17,616 bases of DNA from a candidate division SR1 bacterium (GTDB lineage: Bacteria > Patescibacteriota > Gracilibacteria > Absconditabacterales > Absconditicoccaceae). The notes under the pieces are model-generated. The model did no database searches. It saw nothing but the letters and a program-made list of their open reading frames with translations, and had not been told where the DNA came from. The DNA lies in NCBI GenBank assembly GCA_025997135.1, contig BNUE01000024.1:1-17616 (forward strand), read 5' to 3'. This document shows, one piece after another, positions 7,222 to 15,467 of the stretch. A program made the position numbers and the translations under genes. Within the stretch, counting starts at the first letter, position 1, and each line of letters begins with the position of its first letter.

Positions 7222-7433
7222 GGAAAGTCGATTTTTAAAGTAGATAAAAAAGTATCAGCATAATCAACAGTTGTTTCAGTTGGATCATCTTCATAATACA
7301 ATTCCAATGCTTCTTTAATGTTTGCTATTGCTTCTTCCATAATTCTACCCTGAGAAGTAATGTTATTATCGATACATTTGGCGACATACCAATCTCATTT
7401 TTTCATAGTTGCGATATTGAAAATAGCCGTCAT
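7167..7433 (-). CDS. hicB: HicB-type antitoxin
   Basis: An 88-residue protein with the HicB pattern: a strand ending GDWYVAKCIDNN, then SQGRIMEEAIANIKEALELYYED, the partial RNase H-like fold that neutralises HicA. It precedes hicA on the same strand, an arrangement also found in other hicBA loci. A TGA at 7218-7220 overlaps the hicA ATG as ATGA, the classic stop-start overlap. With TGA read as Gly the frame runs on to TAA at 7167-7169 and overlaps hicA by 55 bases, adding 17 residues. The tail has no family look, so it is probably a by-product of the code. A first TGA (KKGDWY) is at a conserved glycine. Confidence 0.82.
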
Positions 7434-7464
7434 AATATAACTTTTATCAAAATAAAGTGCCTTT

Positions 7465-7492
7465 AGTATATCAATTAAAATTATAAAATCAA
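7465..7492 (-). promoter_or_regulatory. Promoter of hicBA
   Basis: On the minus strand TTGATT (7487-7492), 16 bases, TATACT (7465-7470), leaving a leader of about 25 bases before the hicB ATG. Confidence 0.7.
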
Positions 7493-7528
7493 GAACAATG
7501 AGTTATTCGCGAGAGACTAATTTTTCTA

Positions 7529-7556
7529 TTGAATTAATCTGTAAAATAACTATACA
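7529..7556 (+). promoter_or_regulatory. Promoter of the small membrane protein gene
   Basis: TTGAAT (7529-7534), 16 bases, TATACA (7551-7556). It diverges from the hicBA promoter; the two -35 boxes are 36 bases apart. Confidence 0.6.
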
Positions 7557-7594
7557 TACAGGATGTCTAACAAAAATATTAGAGGAAATAAAAA

Positions 7595-7759
7595 ATGAAT
7601 ATCATAATAAGTCTGGTTTTTAGCATAATTTTGACTGGTATTGGATTGATGATAATCGATGACGATGGTGAAATGTCCAAGAAATCCGTAATTAATTATT
7701 CGATCTTGTCCTTTTGCTTGATCTTTATAATAATGTTCTTTGGTCTTACCTACATATAA
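7595..7759 (+). CDS. Small two-helix membrane protein
   Basis: A 54-residue protein made of two hydrophobic helices, about residues 2-20 (IIISLVFSIILTGIGLMII) and 33-53 (VINYSILSFCLIF and on), joined by an acidic loop DDDGEMSKK. It contains no TGA; its three glycines are GGN codons. An AGAGGA Shine-Dalgarno-like sequence lies at a good distance before the ATG, unusual for this window, and promoter and terminator both fit. I do not recognise the family. Next to hicBA and fic it might be an unrelated small membrane peptide or a toxin-like peptide; the sequence cannot decide. Confidence 0.6.
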   Translation: MNIIISLVFSIILTGIGLMIIDDDGEMSKKSVINYSILSFCLIFIIMFFGLTYI

Positions 7760-7773
7760 GTAAAATAGTAATG

Positions 7774-7810
7774 AAAACCTAGTAAAAGTTTACTTTGAAC
7801 GGTTTTTTTT
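7774..7810 (+). terminator. Terminator after the small membrane protein gene
   Basis: AAAACC (7774-7779) pairs with GGTTTT (7801-7806), with an inner AGTAA/TTACT stem, followed by T residues to 7810. The T run overlaps the fic stop codon, so the hairpin may end both convergent transcripts. Confidence 0.6.
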
Positions 7811-8543
7811 AATTATTTGAGAAAAACCTCACATAATCTTTGTGATTTTCATAAACCTGCTGGACAAAAAAATCAAACCAACTCTCAAAATGCTTATCTT
7901 TTAGAGAAGAAATATACTCATTTCTCACAGCCACAGGTATAACAATAGGAAAATATCAAATACCAATCAAACCAATATTCATCAATAACCTCGCAATTCT
8001 ACCATTTCCATCTACGAAAGGATGAATTTTTACAAAATCAAAGTGAATTTTTGCCACATCTTGGATGGTCTTAGGTAGTACAAACTCAGAACTGAAATAT
8101 TCCTGCATCAAATATGGCACTTGACTAGGCAAAGGAAATTCTTCTTCACTACCAGTCACGTAAATATTGATTTTTCTCCACGTTCAGCACTCCACTTTCT
8201 CCAAAAGTCCTCTCATCAAATCACGATGAAGTTTGAGTACAAAAGACTCTGTAATTTTAAATTTTTGATCCGAAAACAGGTTATCCAGACCTAACATTAC
8301 ATCTCCATAATTCAAAGTTTCTCTGATTTCTCTGACTGTTTTTCAGCCGATAGTAATTCCATCTTCCAGTAGCACTTTGACCTCAGAAAGAGTGGAAGAG
8401 TTTCATTCAATTGCATTACTATTTTGTATAAAACCGATGCGAAACCACTCTCTCAAATTCTTAAGTTGAGATTGATCGAAAGGTCTAAAAGAATCTAATT
8501 CAGCTTTTAATTTTTCTATTTTTGAGATAATTTCTGGACTCAT
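7809..8543 (-). CDS. Fic-domain protein (probable AMPylating enzyme), self-inhibited class
   Basis: A 244-residue protein. The Fic catalytic motif HPFVDGNGR is at residues 174-182, with His174 as base and the anion-binding loop intact. An inhibitory helix motif of the (S/T)xxxE(G/N) form, SNAIEG, is at 42-47 near the N-terminus, marking a class II Fic whose own helix blocks the ATP site. Fic enzymes transfer AMP to Ser, Thr or Tyr of target proteins. Four TGA codons are read as Gly (EGN, IGGK, ECGTW, IGIGYF), one of them inside the inhibitory motif. The start at 8541-8543 is the first ATG of the frame. There is no partner antitoxin gene; rnpB lies directly upstream on the same strand. Confidence 0.9.
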
Positions 8544-8575
8544 ATATACATCAAAAAAGATATAAAAATCTAAAT

Positions 8576-8922
8576 CAGCTAGACAATAAGCCTGATTCTG
8601 TATTTAAACTGCGATTTATCTAGCCCAGCGTATAGCTGGTTCATGCACTGCCTCGCTTTTGAAGCGAGATAAGCTTGCATCAGGAAGGGGTTTACCACTC
8701 GCCTATTCATCAAATAGACTGAGGAGAAGTAGACTCGAATGAACAAGCCATCTTCACGTTGCATCTTTCACCCGCATTCACGAAAAATTTGGGTTAGTTT
8801 ACGTTTCTGTGGCACTTTCCTTTGGGTAATTAGCCATCCAACAGCCGTGAGCTGCCTCCCTATTTGTGATGTCAGGACTTTCCTCCCCACTTTTTCAGTA
8901 GAGTTGCAGTTTGTCTAGCTTA
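8576..8922 (-). ncRNA. rnpB: RNase P RNA
   Basis: The minus strand holds the conserved bacterial RNase P RNA blocks in order: GAGGAAAGTCC, CACAGAAA, GGTAAACCCC and near the 3' end ACAGAATCAGGCTTA. The ends pair: TTGTCTAGCT (8911-8920 plus strand) with AGCTAGACAA (8578-8587) forms helix P1. The ribozyme trims the 5' leaders of pre-tRNAs. The length of about 345 bases is usual. An open frame inside it is an artefact. Confidence 0.93.
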
Positions 8923-8927
8923 CTTTA

Positions 8928-8933
8928 AGTATA
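8928..8933 (-). promoter_or_regulatory. -10 box of rnpB
   Basis: TATACT on the minus strand, seven bases before the P1 helix begins. The -35 region is only a pyrimidine-rich stretch and a weak match. Confidence 0.5.
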
Positions 8934-8979
8934 ATGAAAAGAAGAGAAAAAGAAAGCTGAATTTTCATCAGATTTATTC

Positions 8980-9007
8980 TTGCATTTCCCTGTCAAAAAT
9001 CTATAGT
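8980..9007 (+). promoter_or_regulatory. Promoter of recG, placed for a leaderless mRNA
   Basis: TTGCAT (8980-8985), 16 bases, TATAGT (9002-9007). Only seven bases separate the -10 box from the recG ATG, so transcription should begin at or next to the start codon. Confidence 0.65.
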
Positions 9008-9014
9008 CAAGATA

Positions 9015-11102
9015 ATGGAACTCAAAAGCCTGCTTCACACTACATCTCGCTATGTTGAGATACTCAGACAAAATGGGATAGTTGATCTCCATTGATTTTT
9101 CAATAATTTTCCTCGCAGTTATGAGGATCGCTCACAGATAAAACCCTTAGATGAACTGATAATAGACGAGAAGGGGAGGACAGCGACCAAAGGCTTGATC
9201 CTTTCTAGGAAACAGCGATTTGCCAGGTGAAAACAGATGTATGAATTTAAATTTCAGGACGAGAATTGAAATATCGGCTATATTAGCATTTTCAATTCAG
9301 CTTTTCTTGCAAGCAAAATCATAGTTGATAGCTGGTTTATTATCATCGGCAAACCTCATTTAAGACTTGGTAAATTGACTTTTTCTCATCCAGATATTGT
9401 ACCAGCTTCTTCACCATCAAATATCCCTGAACCGACAGATTCTTCCAGTACGGCAGACAGTTTCGCTTCGGGTAGGATCTTTCCTATTTATTCGGAGATG
9501 CAGGGCATCAAACCATGACGATTTGCCCAGAAAATCCGAGACAATCTTCCATTAGTTGATCAGTACTTTCACGAATATCTCCCAGACCAGTTTAGGTCAG
9601 ATTTTAATCTGCTCTGAGTGATCGAAACTATCCAGAATCTGCATTATCCAGACTCTTATCCGCTCAGAGATCAGGCTTTACGCCGTCTTTTCTTCGATCG
9701 TTTGCTTCGCATTCAGCTTTATTCTCTTCAAAATAGGCTAGAATATCAGTGAACTATTGACATTCCTCCATTACAGGAGACCCCACATCGGAAAGTTATC
9801 CAGCCATTACTTGATATTATCCCTTTTCAGCTGACGACAGCCCAAAAGAAAGTTATCGTCCAGATTCTAGAGGATTTTTACCGTGGCAGACCGATGCTTC
9901 GTCTGTTACAGTGAGATGTTTGAAGCTGAAAAACCATTGTCGCGACCGTGATTATGTATTATACTGCTCAGGTGCGAAAGGCTCAGTCTGTTCTGCTCGC
10001 TCCACTCGAAGTTTTGGCAGTTCAGCATTACAAAACTCTAGCTAAATTTCTTCTTCCTCTGGGACTCAGAGTAGAATTACTCACATGATCCATATCGCCA
10101 GACAGAAAAAGAGAAATAAAACGCTGACTTGCCTCAGGTCAGATCGATGTTATCGTCGGTACTCACGCAGTTTTACAGTCAGATGTAGATTTCGCTGATT
10201 TGAAATTTGTCTGTATCGATGAACAACACAAATTCTGAGTCAGACAGCGTGCAATGTTCAAAAAATTCAATTCTCCACACATACTTCAGATGACAGCGAC
10301 TCCAATTCCTCGTTCTATGGCTTTGGCTTTTTTCGGTGAGTTTGATGTGAGCGTGATTGACCAGTTGCCATCAGGTCGTATCCCCATTGATACCAAAGTT
10401 ATTTCAGAAAAAGAATACTTGACCCTCAAACCCTGGCTTCTCCAAAAGGTTTCCCAGTGACAGAAAGTCTTTGTCGTGACTCCTCTTATTGAGGAAAGTG
10501 AAAAGATGGAGGACGTGAAGTCTGCTATCTCCCAGTATCAAGAGATCTCAGCCTTTTTATCTGATTTATGAGAATCAAAAATCTGACTTCTTCACGGAAA
10601 GATGAGACCTAGCGAAAAAAATGACGTGATGAATGACTTCAAGACTGGCAAAATATCGATTTTAGTTTCGACAACTGTGATAGAGGTCTGAGTGGATATT
10701 CCAGAGGCGACCGTGATGATCATCAAAAACGCCGAACGCTTCTGACTTTCCCAGCTTCATCAGCTCAGAGGTAGAATTTGACGTTCCAACCTGAAATCAT
10801 ATTGTTTCCTCGAAACTGCCAAAAAATCGGGCGATACATATCAGAGACTCAAGATTATGGAGACGACAACTGATGGCTTCAAATTAGCACAGCTCGATAT
10901 GGAAAATCGCTGATCGTGAGAAATCCTAGGTACGATGCAGTCATGACAGAGTGATATACCTATGGAAATTTTATCAGATCTGAGATTTCTCGAAGATGTC
11001 CAGAGATGAGCTTTACAGTTATTGAGACAGTATCCCTGACTCAGATGACTACCCGAACTCCAAAAATTTATGAAAGAAAAAATTGGTGATGTTTTAGCAT
11101 AA
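9015..11102 (+). CDS. recG: ATP-dependent DNA helicase RecG
   Basis: A 695-residue superfamily 2 helicase, full length, that remodels stalled replication forks and branched DNA. Walker A is GDVGSGKT (residues 300-307), and all three of its glycines are TGA codons (9912-9929). The DEQH box is at 402-405 (IDEQHKFGVRQR), motif III is MTATPIPRS, and motif VI is HQLRGRIGRS. An N-terminal OB/wedge region precedes and the TRG-like end (MENRGSGEILG) follows. More than 20 TGA codons interrupt the frame under the standard code. Conserved arginines use AGA, CGT or CGC, while five CGA/CGG codons fall at places such as GIKPG[CGA]FAQKI (residue 169), where relatives have Trp. It converges on the permease gene with only 3 bases between stops. 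Confidence 0.96.
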
Positions 11103-11105
11103 ATT

Positions 11106-12341
11106 CTACTCAAACCTCAATGCATCAATTGGCTTCAGATTTGCAGCTTTTCTAGCAGGCAAAATTCCGCTCAATATTCAGACTAGAAACGTCAGAGTAA
11201 AAGCCGTTATCATCACATTTACAGTCACAGCCATCTGAAATGTCATATCCGTATCGCTACCATAGCTAATATTCAGCGAATTCACAAACATAGAGACTAA
11301 AATACTGAATATAATCGCTAAAATACCTCCAAAAAACGTCACAAGTATCGATTCTATCAGAAATTGCTGAATTATATCTTTATTTAAAGCTCATATCGCC
11401 TTTCTAATTCAGATTTCTCTGGTTCTTTCTGTGACTGATACCAGCATAATATTCATCACGCCAATTCCTCAGACCAAAAGTGAAATTCATCATATTGCAC
11501 CTAGCAAAATATTGAAAAGCCCCATTGAACTTGAAATCACGTCACCTATCGCCGCCGTCGATGAGATCGAGAAGCCAGCTAAATCCAAGTGTTTTGCTCC
11601 ATATTTTCTCAGTAAGAAATACTGAATATTCGCTTGCCAGAGAGCATTATTATCATCAGCCTCCAGACGAATAGTTATCGCTGAGATATTCTGATTTCCA
11701 GCAATTCTCTGCCGATAAGTCGTGATAGGAATATACACCATCCCGATAATACTTGCATCTGAAAGTGTTCCTATAATTGTATATTCTTTGTTGTTGTATG
11801 TAATCTTTTGACCCAAGGCACCACCTGCGGGAAATAGGCTATCTACCACGTTTTTGTTGACCACAGCTACGTTTTCAGCATCATCAAAATCAGACTGACG
11901 AAAATTAGATCATCCATTGATAGTAAACTCCATTTTGGCTAGATAATCGATAGGCACACCCGCAAAACTGCTCATCGCTAACTTATTGTCATATGTCACC
12001 TGACCCATCGTTGTCGTGCCATAAGTCACTGCTCAGCTCAGCTCTGGAAAGGAATCTTCTATTTCAACAGCTAACTCAGGCGTTAGAGTTATGGCTTTGA
12101 CATATCATTTTACATCATCGTTTGTGTAGGTAGTATATCCGCCCTGAGACTGAATAGTGAGATTATTATTGATGAGACTTGCCATTTGATCCATAATACC
12201 TTTTTGAGCTCAGGAACCCACGGCCATCAGGCACACGACACTTGAAACTCAAATAATAATCCCTAACATACTCAGAAAACTACGTAATTTATTGGAAATT
12301 ACTGATGTCCATGCGTCATGTAGATAAGCGAAAAAAGTCAT
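11106..12341 (-). CDS. MacB/FtsX-type ABC transporter permease
   Basis: A 411-residue permease. A short cytoplasmic start (AWTSVISNKLRSFLSMLGIIIGVSSVV) leads into the first membrane helix. A periplasmic MacB-type domain of about 230 residues follows (with SLFPAGGALGQKI and IIGTLSD). Three C-terminal helices then form the FtsX core, with [31 protein letters not shown], the coupling-helix segment typical of this family, and the ending ARKAANLKPIDALRFE. It moves peptides or lipoproteins, or acts as a mechanotransmitter, together with an ATPase subunit that is not in this window. TGA codons are read as Gly throughout. A CGG in TTYRQRI may be Trp. It shares an intergenic region with ung. Confidence 0.92.
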
Positions 12342-12379
12342 ATTTTAGCACAAAAAGAGAAAAATAAATCTGCTCCAGC

Positions 12380-12407
12380 AGTATAATATATTTCCTCAAA
12401 AGTGCAA
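12380..12407 (-). promoter_or_regulatory. Promoter of the permease gene
   Basis: On the minus strand TTGCAC (12402-12407), 16 bases, TATACT (12380-12385), about 38 bases before the ATG. Confidence 0.7.
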
Positions 12408-12454
12408 GACTAATCATTTAAGTTTATTTTAAGGTTGATATATATAATCAAAGA

Positions 12455-12482
12455 TTGAAAGTATTTTTCATTTCACTATACA
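12455..12482 (+). promoter_or_regulatory. Promoter of ung
   Basis: TTGAAA (12455-12460), 16 bases, TATACA (12477-12482). The leader would be about 28 bases with no Shine-Dalgarno sequence. This supports the ATG at 12518 over any start inside the promoter. Confidence 0.65.
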
Positions 12483-12517
12483 GATATAGTTTTACTTTCA
12501 ATACACATTTCCTGATC

Positions 12518-13204
12518 ATGATCGATATATCCAGCATTCAGATAGAGGAGTCTCGAAAAGCTATTTTAGCAGATGAATTTTGCAAACAATACTTTGAAGA
12601 TATCAAAACTTTTTTGAAAAAAGAAAAATCTGACTGACAAACAGTGTTCCCAGCATGAAAAGACATGTTTAATGCCTTCAATAAGACTCCTTTCGCTCAA
12701 GTGAAAGTCGTAATACTTGGTCAAGATCCATATCACTGATACTGAGAGGCTCATGGACTGTGCTTTTCCGTTCAAAACGGAGTCAGAATCCCTCCTTCTC
12801 TTCAGAATATTTACAAAGAGCTAAATGCTGACCTATGAATTGAGATTCCTAAAACATGAAATTTGTCTTCTCGAGCGGAGCAGGGAGTCTTTCTGCTAAA
12901 TGCGACGCTGACCGTCAGGCAGGATCAGCCCAATTCTCACAAAGGTATTTGATGGCAAATTTTCACAGATGCAGTGATCAGAAATTTATCAGACAAAAAG
13001 GATCATTTAGTTTTCATCCTGCGAGGTGCTTTCGCTCAGCAAAAGGAAAGTCTGATAGATTCTAGCAAACATTTAATCATCAAGTCGCCTCACCCTTCGC
13101 CATTTTCTGCACACAGTGGATTTTTCGGAAGCAAACCTTTTTCTAGAGCTAACCAGTGGCTGGAGGAGCAAGGAGAAGAGGGAATTGAACGGAAAGTCTG
13201 CTAA
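12518..13204 (+). CDS. ung: Uracil-DNA glycosylase, family 1
   Basis: A 228-residue protein that removes uracil from DNA at the first step of base excision repair. Motif A is GQDPYHG (last Gly = TGA), followed by [40 protein letters not shown], and motif [14 protein letters not shown]. All are in place over the full length. The gene is the best evidence for a second recoding. At four positions where family 1 has conserved Trp (SWK near the start, WA.QGV, LWG.A and I.W at the end) this gene has CGA, CGA, CGA and CGG (residues 13, 119, 169, 225). Two other Trp (GIGW, ANQW) remain TGG, and true Arg use AGA or AGG. Read as Arg, these four changes would be hard to explain in an otherwise intact enzyme. 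Confidence 0.95.
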
Positions 13205-13209
13205 AATTT

Positions 13210-13238
13210 TTGCAAAATCATGACGAATTGATTATAAT
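13210..13238 (+). promoter_or_regulatory. Promoter ahead of the 38-codon ORF
   Basis: TTGCAA (13210-13215), 17 bases, perfect TATAAT (13233-13238), starting six bases after the ung stop codon. Confidence 0.55.
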
Positions 13239-13289
13239 ATTATAGATACAAGTTGAACAATCATCATTACAATAAATATAGATAACAAC

Positions 13290-13406
13290 ATGCAGATCGA
13301 TCAGAGTACCCCTGATAATTACATTAAAAAGTCTAGTCCTGATATGCAATACACATTAATCATTGATATACAAACATGAAAGTGAAAAGTAGTAGCGAAA
13401 AAGTAA
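13290..13406 (+). CDS. Small hypothetical protein, 38 residues
   Basis: An ORF of 38 codons running MQIDQSTPDN... to ...IIDIQTGKGKVVAKK, with two TGA codons (both in TGKGK) read as Gly. A strong promoter lies upstream, and TAA at 13404-13406 abuts the TAA of the convergent lipoprotein gene. The TGA codons in a basic, glycine-lysine tail look natural. It matches no family I know, and such a short ORF could be spurious. No Shine-Dalgarno sequence. Confidence 0.4.
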
Positions 13407-14111
13407 TTATTTTCATTTACTGTTTTCATTGTGCATATTTTGTGCGTTTGCCGCAATTTTTTCTTGTCTTTTTAATAGAGCAATATTTTTTCGAGAATTA
13501 AAAATACCTTCTAAATTAGTAAATCATTTATCTATAAATCGATCTATCCATAAATCTTTACTATCCATTTGACCATCTAAGCCCAAATATCAAAATCTAA
13601 ACCTACCAATCTCTTCACTGTTTTCGTAAATATATTTTCATACAATATTTCATTCTTTATCAGCTTGAATTAATTCTAATTTATTTGGATAAACCTGCAA
13701 TTCTTCACTAAAAATATTCCTATTATCAGCATTTGGCTTTACATATTTATATTTTAAAGATACAGAAAAGCCGTTATTGTCTAGATTTTTAAAACGATAT
13801 ATTTCTTGATTAATCTTATTATTTTTTATTTCTTTATTTCGTTTATCATAAATATCTGTTTTTATGAGGATATCAAGGGAATTTGGAACTTTCAACTTAT
13901 TGTTATCTATATTAGATTTAGGTGATTCTACCATCTTTCAGTTTTTAGAATTTAAAATTACTTCCATTTTACCCTTTTCTACTTCATTTTGCAAATTATT
14001 TTCAGCTTTTTTCTCTTCACCACATCCATTTAAGACAAAAGCTAACGCTCATATAGTAGCGAGATTCTTTGCTCATGAAGTGATATTTTGGAAAGAAGTT
14101 GGTTTATTCAT
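13407..14111 (-). CDS. Predicted lipoprotein of unknown function
   Basis: A 234-residue protein. The N-terminus has a signal segment (NLATIGALAFV) ending in a lipobox-like LNGC at about residues 28-31, so Cys31 could be lipidated. An acidic and then Lys/Asn-rich chain follows, exported and probably exposed on the cell surface. Repeated short strands (FRFGYLGLDG) suggest a beta-rich C-terminal part, but I recognise no family. Several TGA codons are read as Gly (SGAKN, IGALAF, NGKM, KEGNIVGK and others). Two CGA (WIDRF, NSRKN) would be Trp under the second recoding. The -10 box lies six bases before the ATG, so the mRNA looks leaderless. Confidence 0.75.
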
Positions 14112-14117
14112 AACTTA

Positions 14118-14145
14118 ATTATAGTCAAAATTTTTAAAAAGTCAA
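14118..14145 (-). promoter_or_regulatory. Promoter of the lipoprotein gene, leaderless spacing
   Basis: On the minus strand TTGACT (14140-14145), 16 bases, perfect TATAAT (14118-14123). Six bases then lead to the ATG at 14109-14111. Confidence 0.75.
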
Positions 14146-14184
14146 GATGGAATTTGGTCTTTTATATTATAAGGCAGTTCCGCT

Positions 14185-15411
14185 CTATTCTTTCTTCTCC
14201 TTTGCCCATCCAACTATCACTTTATTCTGGAATTCAATCAAATTAGAAAGCTGACTTAGTAATTCTGGATCGGACTCTAAAACTGTGGTCAGCTCATTGG
14301 TTTTGATGGTCATACTCATTAGATTCAACAAATTATGCTCGATTAGAAACTGTTTTACTGCATCTTTTTGGTCGGGTTTCGCATTATATCCGTTTTTGTA
14401 GTCTACTCTGAGCTGAGCTTGGTCACCATAAATAGCTTTCCACCCTTCATCCAGATGAGATTGTACATATTCCTCTAGAAACTCTTTGATTCCTTGAAGC
14501 TGATCTTCTATCTCTTTTTCCTGCTTTTTCAGAATATAAAACTTATCAATCAGCTTTTTTATCGTAGTTTCTCCTATTTCTGAGACAATAACTTCATCGT
14601 CCTTGAATTTATGCTTAAACAGCGGGCAAAGCACATGATAGGCACATCGACGACACTGATGACCTTCCACAGCTTGAAATGCTTCTTTATTTCCCATATT
14701 GTAGTCGAAAAGATTCTTTTCAATCAGAGAAATTTGCTCGGTGATTTTCTGGATAGCTTGTTCTAGCATCTCTGAAGTAATCTCTCGCGTGATTTCTTTT
14801 TGGAAACGAAGATAAATCAGCTTTCCCTCTATTTTTTTTACGGCATGAGAATACTGTTGCATTACCCAAATTGCGTAAGTCGTGAGCTGTTGCTGATAAC
14901 TTTCTGCAAAAGTTTCCAATGGTGCGATAGCCTTATCAGTCTTGTAATCCACAATTATCGCCGTATCGCCTTGGAAATCTAGCCTATCGATAATTCCTCT
15001 GAATTTCGCTCAGTTTGGCAGGTCGAAATTGATATGCTGTTCGAGTCCATTGACTTTGGTAGCGGTAAAAGGGGCATATTGATCATAAAATCGGTCAATC
15101 ATCTGCTGTCATAGAGCGATTCTGTCATCAAAATCCTGCACAGGAAAAGGAGCTTCAGAAAGCTGATTGTATTGGTCACGAAATTTTGCCATTTCAACAC
15201 TGAAAAAAGAAGTTAAATCAGCTTTTTCTGGTGCCTGTCCGCTATTTTGGATTTTTTTGTAGAGGAGTTCGAGGCTGGCGTGGATAATGCTTCAGAACTT
15301 CAATGCTGGCGACTCTGCAACCTGAGGTTCGGGGACTTTATCGAGGTATTTGTAGCGGTAGCGAAGCTGGCATTCATCGAAGGTCTTGAGCTGGGAGTGA
15401 GAGTATACCAT
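14185..15411 (-). CDS. RecB-family PD-(D/E)XK nuclease with a likely Fe-S cluster (second copy)
   Basis: A 408-residue protein. It starts MVYSHSQLKTFDECQLRYRYKY, the common PDDEXK_1 opening. The core follows: GSIIH with H44, GIIDRLD with D142, the D155-x-K157 pair in IIVDYKTDK, and the helix QQQLTTYA (Q175, Y179). Cysteines C14, C253, C256 and C262 (CRRCAYHVLC) form the AddB/Cas4-like Fe-S clasp. A long charged coiled coil of about 140 residues follows. The second R in CRRC is CGA (14647-14649); as Trp it gives the familiar CRWC. Three TGA codons before the core are read as Gly; a standard-code caller sees only the last 255 residues. It differs clearly from the gene at 2194-3225. No helicase partner is adjacent. 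Confidence 0.88.
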
Positions 15412-15439
15412 GAGTATATGAAAGGGATAAATCAACTAG

Positions 15440-15467
15440 AGTATAAAAATCCGATCCCCTATTGCAA
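15440..15467 (-). promoter_or_regulatory. Promoter of the second nuclease gene
   Basis: On the minus strand TTGCAA (15462-15467), 16 bases, TATACT (15440-15445). It overlaps the last codons of the upstream chimeric gene. The leader is short, about 22 bases. Confidence 0.65.

Noticed and set aside
8579..8764. Minus-strand 61-codon open frame
   Set aside because: It lies inside the RNase P RNA, whose conserved blocks and P1 pairing explain the sequence.
9015..11102. Frameshifted or decayed recG pseudogene
   Set aside because: The many TGA codons all sit at acceptable glycines in one continuous frame, and every helicase motif is intact, so this is recoding and not decay.
11431..11625. Plus-strand 64-codon open frame
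   Set aside because: It is antisense to the permease gene, which has clear MacB/FtsX motifs.
12866..13192. Inactive uracil-DNA glycosylase with four Trp-to-Arg substitutions
   Set aside because: All other motifs are intact, and the same codons replace Trp in unrelated genes of the window, which points to codon reassignment.
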